The translations under genes were made by a program, and so were the position numbers. DNA of 64,000 nucleotides, from NCBI GenBank assembly GCA_963402885.1, contig OY727093.1, forward strand, positions 3,534,001-3,598,000, in the 5' to 3' direction. Source of the DNA: Antedon bifida (Eukaryota > Echinodermata > Crinoidea > Comatulida > Antedonidae). The notes beneath the pieces were generated by a model, which worked only from the letters and a program-made list of their open reading frames with translations, had not been told where the DNA came from and did no database searches. This document shows, piece after piece, positions 34,745-46,734 of the stretch; position 1 is the first letter of the stretch; every line of letters starts with the position of its first letter.

Positions 34745-35154
34745 TTCACTAAAACGTTTTTGTCTGAAACAAATAATGAAATGAAAAACCTTGTTAGACC
34801 TACGTCGTTATGCCAGAAATCTGAACATATTTCATAATAAACTACAGTAGTTAAAGTAATTAAAAGTTTTTCTAAATGTAATTTATGTGTTTAGAACCTA
34901 TTCTGTTTCAACGACTTAATTTGTCTGGCAACCACTATACTGTATTTACTATGTTTAGAATCAGATATGAGAAGATGCGTTAAGTGCATGTTGGAATGCC
35001 TTTGGAAAACTACTATTATTTTATTATAGGTTGTAAACAAGAAATGATTTATAGACCGGAGTAAAACAGGAAAGCATAGTCTCACCTATACTATTTATCG
35101 CATATATGGACATATATTAAAACATAATACAACCACCACAAGTCGTATCATGCT

Positions 35155-35345
35155 GACGCAGACATGGTAATTGTAATTGTAATATTTATTGCCATCCATA
35201 TAAAAAAGTAGACAGGTCAAACAATTTTTACCACAATAATACAAGAAAAATAAGTTACAATATATGGAATAGCAGAGGATAACCCTTTAAGCTCAAGAGC
35301 TTGTTTCAGAAGGGGTCCTCAACATAAAAACAAATTATATTAACG
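35155..35345 (-). mobile_element. Retroposon 3' end
   Basis: Read on the minus strand it ends with atggcaataaatattacaattacaattac and contains a ggttatcc preceded by a gcttaaa segment, typical of a LINE 3' UTR with a short tandem tail. No coding part. A duplicated copy lies at 45722-45900. Confidence 0.45.
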
Positions 35346-35619
35346 TAAAAATTCAAATATAAAGTATGATAATTATAATTTAGATATTAAACAGATATTT
35401 TATAAGTAAAAGGTTGTAAATTAGGTTTCGTTTATAAAACGACATTTCATAGAAAAATATTTTAAATATGTATAGTTTATATTCAATTAATTATTATTGA
35501 CAATGTAATTAGATTTTTATTTTACAATTAAGATTAAATTAAATATTGACTATTGGTACTAAATTGTCATTTGTGAGGCAAGATATTTATTTAGAGCTAC
35601 ATTGAAGGCATATCATCTA

Positions 35620-36265
35620 CCCAGCCGAAAAAGGAGAAATAGAGAGAGCAATGCATAATTGGAACGAATGCTTAAGCAGGCATAAAGATAACCGTTTCAA
35701 AGACTGACATCCTCGGTGTCAGTAGGGAAAAATTTAACATCACTATCAATGGAGAAACTGTGAATAAATATCTAGGAAACATCATCATGGGAGAAGGTGG
35801 AAACAAACATTGAATTGGGAAAGGTGCTCTGTAACCCATTCTAAAAGACAGACATGTACCAAAAAATCAAAACAGATCATCTTTGATGTATGGTACAGAA
35901 GCATGACAATAACCACAGCGGATTTGAGTAGGATACAAGCTTCAGAAATGAGAAGCCTCAGAGCAAACAAAATAATAAATGAGGAGATCCGCAGACACGT
36001 AAGACACATCCGCAATAAATTGAGCTACAAGATGGCCTGTTCATTTGAAGAGAATGGATGAGAAGAGGGTAGCAAAAACATGTTGGAACTGGAAACCTCG
36101 TGGCAAAAGACCAATAGAATGGCTGGATACAATTAAAGACACCCTAAAATAGGAATAACATGCCCAGACGTAAGAGAACTTAAAAGTCACGGTCAAATGA
36201 TGGACAGGCCAAAGTGGAGAAAGAGGCTAGCACCATTGACCTGGGAGCTGTAGTAAGAAGTAAGT
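35620..36265 (+). mobile_element. Decayed LINE reverse-transcriptase C-terminal fragment
   Basis: With frame changes one can follow the C-terminal layout of a LINE polymerase: SVSVGKNLTSLSMEKL (like the KTK..I.G strand), ELGKVLCNPF, KTDMYQKIKTDH, and then KRPIEWLDTIKDTLK and DRPKWRKRLAPLTWEL near the end. It ends with a gtaagaagtaagtaa tail. Several stops; dead. The F-side copy (46190-46690) lacks the last ~350 bp. Confidence 0.6.
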
Positions 36266-36519
36266 AAAGGTTTCAAAGAAGTATGTATACTATGAGGAAA
36301 TTATTTTTACAAACATCAGTTAATGTTAGGCGAATTAGGAAAGGACATTTTTTTTATATTTTAAAAAATCATTTATATATTATGGTACATTGATCAGAGT
36401 ATTGCACCTTCAACAAATATATAATTGGAAACAGAAAACAATTGCTTTTTAAAAACTGTTTAGTAGTACGATTTGATTTGATACGAGTTGATGCTTTTCT
36501 AAAGAAAGAGAGCTGTTAT

Positions 36520-38540
36520 TGTCCACAAATACATAATAATATCATACAATGCATTGTGATAAATCCAAGCATGACTGACTTCGAAAATAATCAAAATGCC
36601 TAGAGTAGTATACCATACAGTAAATGGTATGTTTTGCTTCTTTCATGATTTGCCATTTAAGGCGGTATCCAAATTTAATTAACATGGCTTTTTTAAACAC
36701 TTCAAGATAATTCAATTTGTTTCCATTTCCCTTGGTCTAATAAAGATCTTTATACATAGTATATTAAAGGTGTCTCTAATAAAGAAAAGGGACATAAATA
36801 TACTGCTAACAAATTACATCAACGACTGATGTAGAGAGGGCGCTTGCGTCTGATGACATAAGAACTAATATGACGTTGCACAACAAACGTAGGGTATGAC
36901 CGTCATTGTGTTTTTGTTTTTTCAATAATACGAATTACACTATAATAATGTGAACTAAATGCATCGAGAAAAATTGCAATCGAGTGATATGAATTCCGTT
37001 ACGGTGAAAAAACAAATGCATCTCGTAGAAATATGGAAATGCTATATGAATTCCGTTGCGATGAATAAAACACACCGGGTAGAAATCGATCTGGTAAATT
37101 TGTATCGAGTATATTATTGTGTCATCCATTTTGTGAATTAGATGGGAACGTTTTAAATTACTTGCGGTCTAACATATTATAAATAAACAATAGTAGTTGA
37201 ACATTGCATATTTATATAAAGAGCAATACGCAGAGGTGGAAGCAAACAAAATTAATAAAAATAAACTATGTGGACAAATAGTAGGACCAAGAAAACGATG
37301 GCTTGATACAATTACACCCTAAAAAAGAATAACATACCCAAACGTACAGGAACTTAGAAGTGACGGTCAAATGATGGACAGACCAAGCTAGGGAAAAGTG
37401 CTAGCACCACTGACCTGAGACTGCTGTAGTAAGAAGTAAGTAAGAATATTATAATAATTGTTTTACAAACATCAGTTAATGTTAGGCGATTTAGCGTTAC
37501 GTTTGCTGTCATTTCCAGGGAAATTGTTTTAAAAAATCCTCATTGATATTATGGTACATTGATAAGAGTATTGCACCTTCAACAAGTGAAGTAAATATAG
37601 GCCTATAATTGGAATAAGAAAAACCTTTGCTTTTTTAAACTTTTAATTGTATATCAAAAGTACGATTTTTGAGAACTGTTATTGTCGACGCTACATAATA
37701 GAAATAATAATATCATACAATGTATTGTGATAAATCCAATGCTTGACAGACTTTGAACAACGATCAAAGGTCTAGTAGTATACCATACAGCAAATGGTAT
37801 GTTTGCTTCCTTCATGATTTGTCGTTTAAGGCGGTATCCAACATTAACATGGCTTCACCTCCTTCAGAAAAATTTAATTGTTTCGGTTTTCCTTGGTAGC
37901 TACATATAAAGATCTTTATACGTAGTCTATTAAAGGTGTCTCTAATAAAGAAAAGGGACATAGGGCTATTGTTTTCTAACACTGTGTCTATTATTATTGT
38001 TAATTGCTACGGGATATATGCTAGAGAATGCACAGAATATACCGAGGCCTGGTTTTACTTTAGAATTGAGACCACCACAAAATGGTCATTATATGATTAC
38101 TTTATGATCGATATTACAATACATTTTATTCTAAACAAGTCGTGTGCTAGGTCTTATAATAGGCCTACATAACGATCACGATTTGTGTTTTCTATACGTT
38201 ATCGTATCGTATCGTATAAAACACAACTAGAAAACAACACTGGGCCTACTACCACTAGACCTACGGTACTGTAGCTCTATAAACTGTTAGACTATTCTAA
38301 ATTATATTCATTTTGTTTCATCCTCTACAGATGCCTTACCTGTAATTCAGTTCTCTTACACCATACCAATGATCATAGCCAAAATATTACCAAATGTTTT
38401 TTCCTAAAAATATGATAGCAATTAGACCGTGAATAAATACTGCTGCTAACAATTACACCAACGACTGATGCAGAGAGGGCGCTTGCGTCTGATGACGTAA
38501 GAACTAATATTTAGCATACACAACAAACGGGTTGACTCCT
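36520..38540. repeat. Tandem spacer repeat with ctgatgacgtaag boxes
   Basis: A unit of about 1.2 kb occurs twice (about 36520-37200 and 37695-38540). Each unit has tacaatg-attgtgataaatcc, accatacag-aaatggtatg, ggcggtatcca-caacatgg or ttaacatgg, gtgtctctaataaagaaaag and agagggcgcttgcgtctgatgacgtaag. A subregion (36955-37110) has an internal ~47 bp duplication around atgaattccgttgcgatga. The unit also occurs at 46735-47460 and 48000-49170 and, diverged, at 7.7-9.2 kb. Short open frames here vary in length between copies and are not supported as genes. Confidence 0.7.
37215..37445 (+). mobile_element. LINE polymerase tail fragment
   Basis: It contains GPRKRWLDTI-like coding bases (ggaccaagaaaacgatggcttgatac), then AQMMDRP-like sequence and the gtagtaagaagtaagtaag tail also seen at 36.25 kb. 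A 3' fragment of the same LINE family; duplicated at 47465-47700. Confidence 0.5.
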
Positions 38541-39467
38541 AAAACAAAAAGAACAATCGTCATTTAATCTGCCATGCATTCAAGGAGGCACCGAAGCCCT
38601 CTATCAACAAGGCCTATGTTACAGACATAGAAAAGCCCAAAATCAATTCCAGCAGAAGTTGTCGTCGTGACGTTTGTTTGTGGCGAGACTATTGTATGGT
38701 TAATATATATATATATATAAAACACCTCTTGAGTTGAGTATAAATATACACTTCCTTGTCCGGGGAGTTTGCCGCCTCGTAATAATTTGTTCTGATCTAA
38801 CTAGAATACTTTTATTTATTTACCTCATTAATCTTGCAACAAAATAAAACGACAAATTGTGAAATTGTGAATTGTTTAGCTTTAATTTAATAATGGTTTA
38901 GATGTGATTTTCTATGATGGTATTATAATCTGTAAAGTTGTTTCAATTAAGCTTTTTCAATTTATATTGAATTAAATGAATACATACATTGAATAAATAA
39001 TAATAATTACCAACAATATAAATAGCATTAATCATAACGATGGAATGCGATGGAAGACAAAACACAGTTTTGTATCTTTGTTCATCGCTCTATCAAAGAT
39101 AGGTTTTGATATATTTCAGTATTATTGCAAGGTGCTTAGAAATTCTTTATTTGTGTTTACATTGATTGTTAAAGATCATTGTCAAAGCTACAACTTCTCG
39201 ACTAACCCTTTTTAACATACTATTAATTATACAAGAATTAAACAATTTTATTCTAATTTCATCAAAATCGAATGACGGAAAGTTCATTTTTTCTACCGTA
39301 GTTTTAATTGTTAGAGAGACAGTGAACGTACTTGATCTAACTACTGATGCCAGTCTTTCTATTAATCTTTAGTCTATGCTTTAATCAAGTGGCTGGTTGA
39401 CTTAATATAGTGAGACAAAGCTAAGTTGATATATGTTGTCAATGTCAAACCAGAGCCTCATCTTTAA

Positions 39468-39659
39468 TCACGATTCGTTTACCGTGATCCAGCACCATTT
39501 ATAAATTTCTTCAAGAATTCCTTCAATGTTTGAACACATATCTCGTGTAATAGAAATGTTTTTACTCGAGTATGTTATTTTGCCTCCATGTTTGCTTTGG
39601 TTGTTAAGATCACTGAAGTCTTGCAGCCATTTAAACTCATCATTAGTTGCAGGTTGAAT
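39468..39659 (-). CDS. Terminal exon of the 39.5-45.3 kb fusion gene
   Basis: Acceptor ttcag|ATTCAACC at 39659, stop TGA at 39468-39470; 63 aa with IQPATNDEFKWLQDFSD, NNQSKHGG and ITRDMCSNIEGILEEIYKW. Confidence 0.85.
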   Translation of the reverse strand: MQPATNDEFKWLQDFSDLNNQSKHGGKITYSSKNISITRDMCSNIEGILEEIYKWCWITVNES

Positions 39660-42600
39660 CTGAAATAAACAAATGAAAACAATTTAATCTATTATAAATT
39701 ACTAATATTAACTTGGATATTATACGGTGTAAATTTTTACCTACTAAGTTGGATCTATAGAAACTTACCGATTTAAGGTATTCTAACAGATGTGGCAATT
39801 CATTTTCAACATCTTTCCAATGGCTTTCCTTTAATTTCTTTAGCATTTGGTTTTCAACAGATCCTCGATCTTCGTTTCTAATTATAATGAAATCTAAAGA
39901 TTTAGGTGTATGGGGTTTAGCCTTACCCTTCTGCTCCTTAGGTTTGGGATAACCATGTTTGTTTCCTAACAACGCCATAGCATGGTTTAGTGAATCACGT
40001 CCTTTCTGCAGCACAGTACAGATCTTATCAGATATTATATCAGCATCACTATCCATTAGAATGCTGTATTCCATTTCAAGTTGGCAATTTCTTAATGTCT
40101 TTAATTTTTGGCCCATCAAAGATCCATCATCAGAAGAAGGCAAAATTTCTGCAAGTTCCTTTTTTAGATTAAACTCTCTACTCCAGTTTTCGTCATCTTT
40201 AGCGACTGGAGCAATGCTTTTCAAAGCAGACATTCTTGATCTAGTATCTCCCGTCCGTTTCGTTTCTTCTAGTAAACGTTTCGCACCATCTAAACTTCTC
40301 CTTTCTGTTGCCCGCGTAAACATTCTTATCGCTTCAAGGCTATATCCTGAATCAGCTGCTTTCTCTCCTTTTGCTACAAATAGGTCCATTGTAAGTTGAC
40401 GGACGTCTTTCTCTGTCACACATGTCTCGCATTTAATAATCACCAAAACATTACTACAAACATCAAAGTTACCCATCTTTAAATTCACTTTAGCAAACTT
40501 AAAGAGTGTATCAACCTCCTCATCATGTCTTGTATTTGGCATTTTCCCGTAATGAAATGCTTGCAAGGCATCCTTATAATACGAACAAGCATTCTTAAAG
40601 TCACCTATCTGTTCATGTAATGTTGCGTTTTCTGTATTTGGTGCAACTTTATCTCGACCTTTTGAATGTGAAATGTTGACATCAAAATGTTTTTTTAAAT
40701 ATTTAATTATTTTATCTACATTGCTTTGTTGCTCATTTATAAACTCAATAAGCCCATTCTCAGAAATTGTCTTTACGAATGACGTTAAAGCAATCTTTAA
40801 ACACTCTTGGTTTCTGAAAATTGCCTCATCATATTGTTTTACTGATACAAAATAACGTGCATAGTTTCGGTTTACGTCAAACATGACAAATGAATCGTGT
40901 TCAAAATCTGATAATAGATTATCAAACACGCAAATCGCATCTTCATGTTTGTCCAGAGAGGCTAAGGCATTTGCTTTTTGCATTTTGGCTCCAGCGTCAG
41001 ATGGTAAGAGTCTAATGGCATTTTCAAGACACTCCAATTGTTTGTTTGCGTCATTCTTCTCTCGATAAAGAACTGCCTCTTGAACAGAGATACACGCTGC
41101 TTCACCGTATTTTTCTTTTCCATATTCTATAACATCATGAGCTTTTTCAAAATATATTGAATCGAATTTAGGTTCACTGCACTTCCGCTTTCCTTCAATT
41201 CTTTTACATATGCATTCGCCCATTCGGATATAGCATTGAGCTACGATACTCAATATTTTTGGTCTGGAGGCGTTTATTTTTGCTTCGTTGAGTAGGTTCA
41301 TTATTTGTATTATATAAGGATCATCCGTCTTCTCAAACACAAGAGTATGACCAACATTTTGGTTGGCCAATTTGGTTTTTGTAGACTGTTGATGGTATTT
41401 TCTTCTGTAAACATCAGCTAAAATCGTCTTGGCATATGCATGATCAGCATCTAGTTCTAATACTTCACCCATGATTTCTTCAGCCCGATTCAGTCCATCT
41501 GACCATTCAAACTTGTATATACGTGTGTACCTGCGCCAGATCAGGAGTCCAAGCGTAAACTTCCACTCAACATTTTCTGGACATGTTTCTGTTGCTTGCT
41601 TCAGCTCAGACTCACTTTCTTCGTACCTCGACAATGTTAATCTTGACAGCGCAAAACCTTTAGTCACATGTACACTTGCTTTAAATCTTTTTTTGTCTTC
41701 TTCTGAACCCTCTTGATAAGCTGTAACAAGGCGTTTGAGTTCCTTGGCGATTTCTTTTTTTTCGCATTGATTGGTTGTAAACCAACACTTTAATGCCAAA
41801 TGTATTGATTTATAACCATCTTTGATTGATTCACTTGTATTTAAGTTTGTTATGGCACAGAACGCTTCTTCATTTTTTTGCTTTGCAGTCGCAATATCCT
41901 TCTCATCGTTTCCTTTAAAATCTGACATGTACAAGTAGCTTTCAAATAAAAGTGCTTCAATGGTGAACGATTCTTTGTCCTCTCGGTGTTCAATTGATTG
42001 TTTTAACGATTTAAATGATTTAGATGTATTTTCAAGTTTCCAATTAGCATGAAAGTCAACATCTTGTAAATCAAGACTCTGCCGCTCCACTGCGAATACC
42101 TGTATTTTATTAACAGAAAATGTCATTTGAGTAGGAAGATTACTGTGGTATACACGCATGCACTTTGATTGATATAAAATATAAACAAATCCATTTTTAG
42201 ATGGAGTGCTTCATGGTCACTAGTAGTGATTTTGAGTTGGACAGGAAATTGTTATGACGATTATTATTATTGTCTTACGAAGCTACAATGCTTAATGCAT
42301 CGAAGATATGATATGCATTGCTGACATAACAAACAATGTGGAGCATCGACAACGATTAAAACACTATTTATTGTATATGTATATGTACTAAAATATTTAA
42401 ATTTATTTCCCATATCTTGTGAATAAAACAAGATTGTCACGAAGGTATACAAGTGGAATATAGGTTTTGCGTGCGATAAAACGTAATAATGCAAAAACGT
42501 GGATTATTTAACAGGTATTGCATTTAACAGTTTGTTTTAAATGACTCTGGCTCTATTAACCAATAGTGCAGTATTACTTACTTTAATTTCTTGTATTTTC

Positions 42601-45327
42601 TCAATCTTATCCTGATCCTGTTGAGAAAGCACATCATTAGTTAATTATTTAGAACCAACAAAGCAAGATAGTCACGTGGTACAGTATACAAGTGGGATGT
42701 AGGCTTGCACATCGTACATATGTGAGATAATAACAAATAATGAATATTTATGAGTTGGATGGTGGAGAAAGATGAGTTGAAAGATTGACTGCTATTATAG
42801 TTAAATATATAGGCCTAGCAGTCTCTTTAAACGAATGAAATAGTATCCACTATCCAACGACAAATCATGTATTATTTGTTTTATAACACACCTAGGCTAC
42901 TACTACTACATTGAATTGGCAACGGAACATATTTATAGGCCTCGCTAAGCTGGCAAGCGACAATAAAAATCGCTAGGCAACTCAAACTGGTCAATGCTAT
43001 TTCTGTTTTTCAAAAGGTTTGTATAGTTCTCATTCATTAATGAAAACGTAGTACAAACGAACTAAAGCATTTTTGGTCGAAATATTATTACATATTGCTA
43101 TCAAAAAATGTTACTTCCGATCAAGTGCCATTTTCAATGTTTCAATGTTACGGCACTGGTATGTAGCTATACCATATGGAATGCCCGCTTTAAATCTACG
43201 TGGGAATAGTGTTCCCTAATAATGTTTTTTTTTTATAGCAATCTGAATGTTGTGCTTTTTTGATGTGTTTTATACTATTTTTACCTTCTTATTTAGTGTT
43301 TTTTATTTGTTGTCTTGTTTGGCCCTGCATGTACTTGGTCCTCCAAGCTGTGACCTAGGATGTTTTTTTACATTTTTATGTTTTTTTTATTTGAAATAAG
43401 GATGATTTTACTACTAAATAATTATTCCAAACCAATCAAAACAACAGGCGGCGCTATTTCATGCGGAGATTTTTTTCGTACAAAAATGCTGAAAATGTGC
43501 TAACACGATCATTTTTTTAATCAAACGCTATGTGACCCACAATCGTACAATCAAATCACAAGAATATAGTTAGGAGTGTATAAAACGTAATAAAAAAAAA
43601 ACACGTGCATGTAGATTATTTAACAGGTATTGAATTAAATTTTAATATAATTAATTGAATGACTGCCTACATAGAGGTACATATAAATCTGTCTCCAAGA
43701 GCCAATATTATTACTCACATAAACTTCTTCACTAGTTTCTTGAATTTCCTCAATCTCATCCTGTTGAGAAAGCACATTAGGAGAACCATTACTTAATAAT
43801 TATGTCAACAAGATATAGGCGGTAGTTGTCAAAGCAAACACCTTTTTATACGTTGGTTGTACTTATTTTTACCTTATACTGACTACGTCTTTCTGATTCA
43901 GAAACAATAGTTTGTGATGTTTTTACTGTAGTAGCATGACTTTTGGTACTAACGGTGAGACCTACATAAAAACAAAAGAGCATGGCTTCAGTACACAATG
44001 GTGATAAATATTTGGTATATACTTAGCTACTGCAACTATGAGCTAGTTATCAGGTTAAAATGTTTAAAATTATCGGAGTCTATTACTACAAATAAACAAC
44101 CTATCGGCAGGCCATAAACATATAATTTATAAATTGTCATAAACATCAATAGCTGTGATTTTCAAATTATGTAGGAATATGTAGACTAACTTATTTCTCA
44201 CCTTCTCCGTTTAGTTTATTTAGAGCTTCAATGTATACTTGCTGATTAAACTGTGTCTCCCAAGTCTGTTCAAACTCTTGCCGGTGTTTCTCTGTAAACA
44301 TTATTCCTGCTAAGTCTTTCAGAAGTTTCCCACTTTGATGCAGATTCCATATATTTGTAAGAGCTCTGGGATCTACTAAAGTTACATGAAATACTATGGA
44401 TCCCTCTGTTACTTCTAAAGCTTTACTACAACCACGGCATAAAACGTAAAAGTAAGGTTCAATTTCTTTTAGTTTGTCAAAACATACTCCTGAAATGTCC
44501 ACTTTCATTCGTTCATGTCTTTTTGGAAGCGATTGATCTTCAGAATCCTCAGCTTTTCGTTTTAGTGTTATGGCTAGTGCAACGCCTTTTTAGGAGGATA
44601 AATGAAAATGAATTGTTATATCTATTTTAGAAAAAGAAAACCTGTTTAATAAAAACATTTATATTGGAAGAATTTGAAACAAATATAATGAACACTATTA
44701 TATATAATTTACAGACGAAAACTGAATAAAATAAATTATACTGTGAATGCACATTGTTAATGTTTAAACTGATATTAAACAAACCAATTACATACTATTG
44801 TTAAGTAGATGATTCTTTGCTTTTTTGTTAAGACAATTTGCAAACTTGTTTTTTGACTCCTCTTCAAGAATTCCATCTCTCTCTAACCGCAGTACTAAAT
44901 CCCAAGTAGTTGGGAAATCATCGGTTAACTCATAGTAATCTTTAATGCCACTTAACTCATCTGGCCCAACGTCTCGCAATGCATTAAACAGGCTCTTCCG
45001 ATAGTTTGAAAGCTTTCCCTTTTCCTTATTTTCAGCATTTGTATTAGCACCTCCATCTGATATATACTCAGTTACAAGATCTTTTGCCTTTTTCAAACAT
45101 GACAGTTTTGCGATATCTAGTAAAAGGTGAACATTATCATGTGCAATAAACCCAAATACTTCTAGATGATTTAGTAACTGATGTCCTGAAGTTGCAGTTA
45201 TGAGGTCACTGTAACACAGTATGTTAAATAAGCAGAATCTCAACCATTTGAACATGTAGGAATCAAAGATTTGACCGAATTCACGTTTGAAGACCTTGAA
45301 TTTTTCAGGGGCATCATTGTCTGCCAT
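39468..45327 (-). CDS. DED - GSIVF module - IFIT-like TPR - HEPN-like fusion protein
   Basis: Predicted exons: 44796-45327, 44202-44585, 43873-43961, 43719-43760, 42582-42617, 39769-42099 and 39468-39659. All junctions are in phase and the sum is 3,606 nt, a 1,201 aa protein. DED-like domains lie at 8-176, the GSIVF module at 179-305, the linker at 307-361, the TPR part at 362-1138 and the tail to 1201. The TPR exon begins V-F-A-V-E-R-Q-S-L-D-L-Q in frame with the linker, exactly as in the 28.3-34.7 kb gene. The C-terminus differs from other members: LGNKHGYPKPKEQ, SLDFIIIRNEDR, EYLKS at the donor, and NNQSKHGG with His retained. The 5' two fifths duplicate the 28.3-34.7 kb gene, whereas the 3' part resembles the pseudogene at 1-1.8 kb, so the gene is a mosaic. 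ATG 42159 may start a DED-less form. Confidence 0.72.
39769..42099 (-). CDS. TPR exon of the 39.5-45.3 kb fusion gene
   Basis: 777 open codons from acceptor tacag|GTATTCGC to donor CG|GTAAGT. TPR blocks: GFALSRLTLSRYEESESEL, ENVEWKFTLGLLIWRR, DHAYAKTILADVYRRK, the loop MGECICKRIEGKRKCSEP, and ACISVQEAVLYREKND. The cysteine pattern CxC is altered to C-I-C here but kept. Confidence 0.88.
42582..43961 (-). CDS. Three small linker exons of the 39.5-45.3 kb fusion gene
   Basis: Exon 43873-43961 (GLTVSTKSHATTVKTSQT then ERRSQYK), exon 43719-43760 (DEIEEIQETSEEVY) and exon 42582-42617 (DQDKIEKIQEIK). Lengths differ slightly from the other fusion gene but phases are kept; in-frame indels in an otherwise near-identical region are what coding constraint would leave. 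Confidence 0.65.
44202..44585 (-). CDS. Exon 2 of the 39.5-45.3 kb fusion gene: GSIVF module
   Basis: 127 codons beginning VALAITLKRKAEDSEDQ then KRHER, a possible bipartite nuclear signal; the core reads GSIVFHVTLVDPRALTNIW. Donor GAAG|GTGAGA. Confidence 0.75.
44796..45327 (-). CDS. Exon 1 of the 39.5-45.3 kb fusion gene: tandem DED-like domains
   Basis: Nearly identical to the 34.2-34.7 kb exon, differing by scattered substitutions and a two-codon deletion (ILEEESKNKF). The upstream in-frame ATG at 45354 (MFQTKTFCE) is not kept in the other copy because of a one-base indel, so MADNDAP is preferred. Donor A|GTATGT, phase 1. Confidence 0.78.
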
Positions 45328-45721
45328 TTCACAAAACGTTTTTGTCTGAAACAAATAATGAAATGAAAAATCTGAACATATTTCATAATAAACTACAGCA
45401 GTTAAAGTAATTAAAAGTTTTTCTAAATGTAATTTATGTGTTTAGAACCTATTCTGTTTCAACGACTTAATTTGTCTGGCAACCAGTATACTGTATAACA
45501 ATTTACTATGTTTAGAATCAGATATGAGAAGATGCGTTAAGTGCATGTTGGAATGCCTTTGGAAAACTACTATTATTGTATTATAGGTTGTAAACAAAAA
45601 ATGATTTATAGACCGGAGTAAAACAGGAAAGCATAGTCTCACCTATACTATTTATCGCATATATGGACATATTAAAACATAATCCAACCACCACAAGTCG
45701 TATCATGCCGACACAGACACT

Positions 45722-46690
45722 TTTTTAATTGTAGTATTTATTGCCATCCATATAACAAAAGTAGGCAGATCAAACAATTTGTACAACAATAATACAAGAA
45801 AAATAAGTTACAATATATGGAATAGCACAGGATAACCCTTTAAGCTCAAGAGCTTGTTTCAGAAGGGGTCCTCAACATAAAAACAAATTATATTAACGTA
45901 AAAATTCAAATAAAGTATGATAATTATAATTTAGATATTATACAGATATTTTATAAGTAAAAGGTTTTACAGAAAATATAAATTTGTAAAGTAGGTTTTG
46001 TTTATAAAACGACATTTCATAGACAAATATTTTAAATATGTACAGTTTATATTCAATTAATTATTATTGACAATGTAATTAGATTTTTATTTTAAAATTA
46101 AGATTAAATTAAATATTGACTATTGGTACTAAATTGTCATTTGCTAGGCAAGATATTTCTTTAGAGCTACCTTGAAGGCATATCATCTACCCAGCCGAAA
46201 AAGGAGAAATAGAGAGAGCAATACATAATTGGAACGAATGCTTAAGTAGGCATAAAGATAACCGTTTCAAAGACTGACATCCTCGGTGTCAGTAGGGAAA
46301 AATTCAACATCACTATCAATGGAGAAACTGTGAAAATGTAGAGAAGGCAAAATATCTAGAAAACATCTTCATGGGAGAAGGTGGAAACAAACACTGAATT
46401 GGGGAAGATGCTCTGTAACCCATTCTAAAAGACAGACATGTACCAAAAAATCAAAGCAGATCATCTTTAATGTATGGTACAGAAGCATGGCAATAACCAC
46501 AGCGGATTGGAGTAGGATACAAGCTTCAGAAATGAGAACCCCCAGAGCAAACAAAATAATAAATGAGGAGATCCGCAGACACGTAAGACACATCCGCAAT
46601 AAATTGAGCTATAAGATGGCCTGTTCATTTGAAGATAATGGATGAGAAGAGAGTAGCAAAAACATGTTGGAACTGGAAACCTCGTGGTTT
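45722..46690. mobile_element. Duplicated LINE relics
   Basis: 45722-45900 (minus) is the retroposon 3' end matching 35155-35345; 46190-46690 (plus) is the polymerase fragment matching 35620-36115, truncated at aaacctcgtgg where sequence jumps to the equivalent of 36469. Confidence 0.5.
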
Positions 46691-46734
46691 TGATTTGATA
46701 CGAGTTGATGCTTTTCTAAAGCAAGAGAGCTGTT

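Larger units (their letters stand above)
31180..38530. repeat. Segmental duplication, left copy (partner 41790-48880)
   Basis: The 5' third of the TPR exon, all DED/linker exons, introns, retroelement relics and the repeat-rich spacer upstream match 41790-48880 in order at high identity, with small indels. The copies are about 10.5 kb apart. The left breakpoint falls inside the TPR exon. Confidence 0.85.

Noticed and set aside
34891..35085. Small minus-strand frame upstream of the DED exon, present also at 45442-45642
   Set aside because: The two regions are recent duplicates, so conservation is not informative; no splice or domain evidence.
36959..37141. Repeated ~60-aa frame beginning MHREKLQSSD (also near 48963)
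   Set aside because: It lies in the spacer repeat; copies differ in start, end and strand of the longest frame, and the internal 47-bp duplication explains its regularity.
39959..40399. Long plus-strand frames inside TPR exons (also 50566-51003 and 29431-29712)
   Set aside because: Antisense shadows of the TPR exons, with no codon signal of their own.
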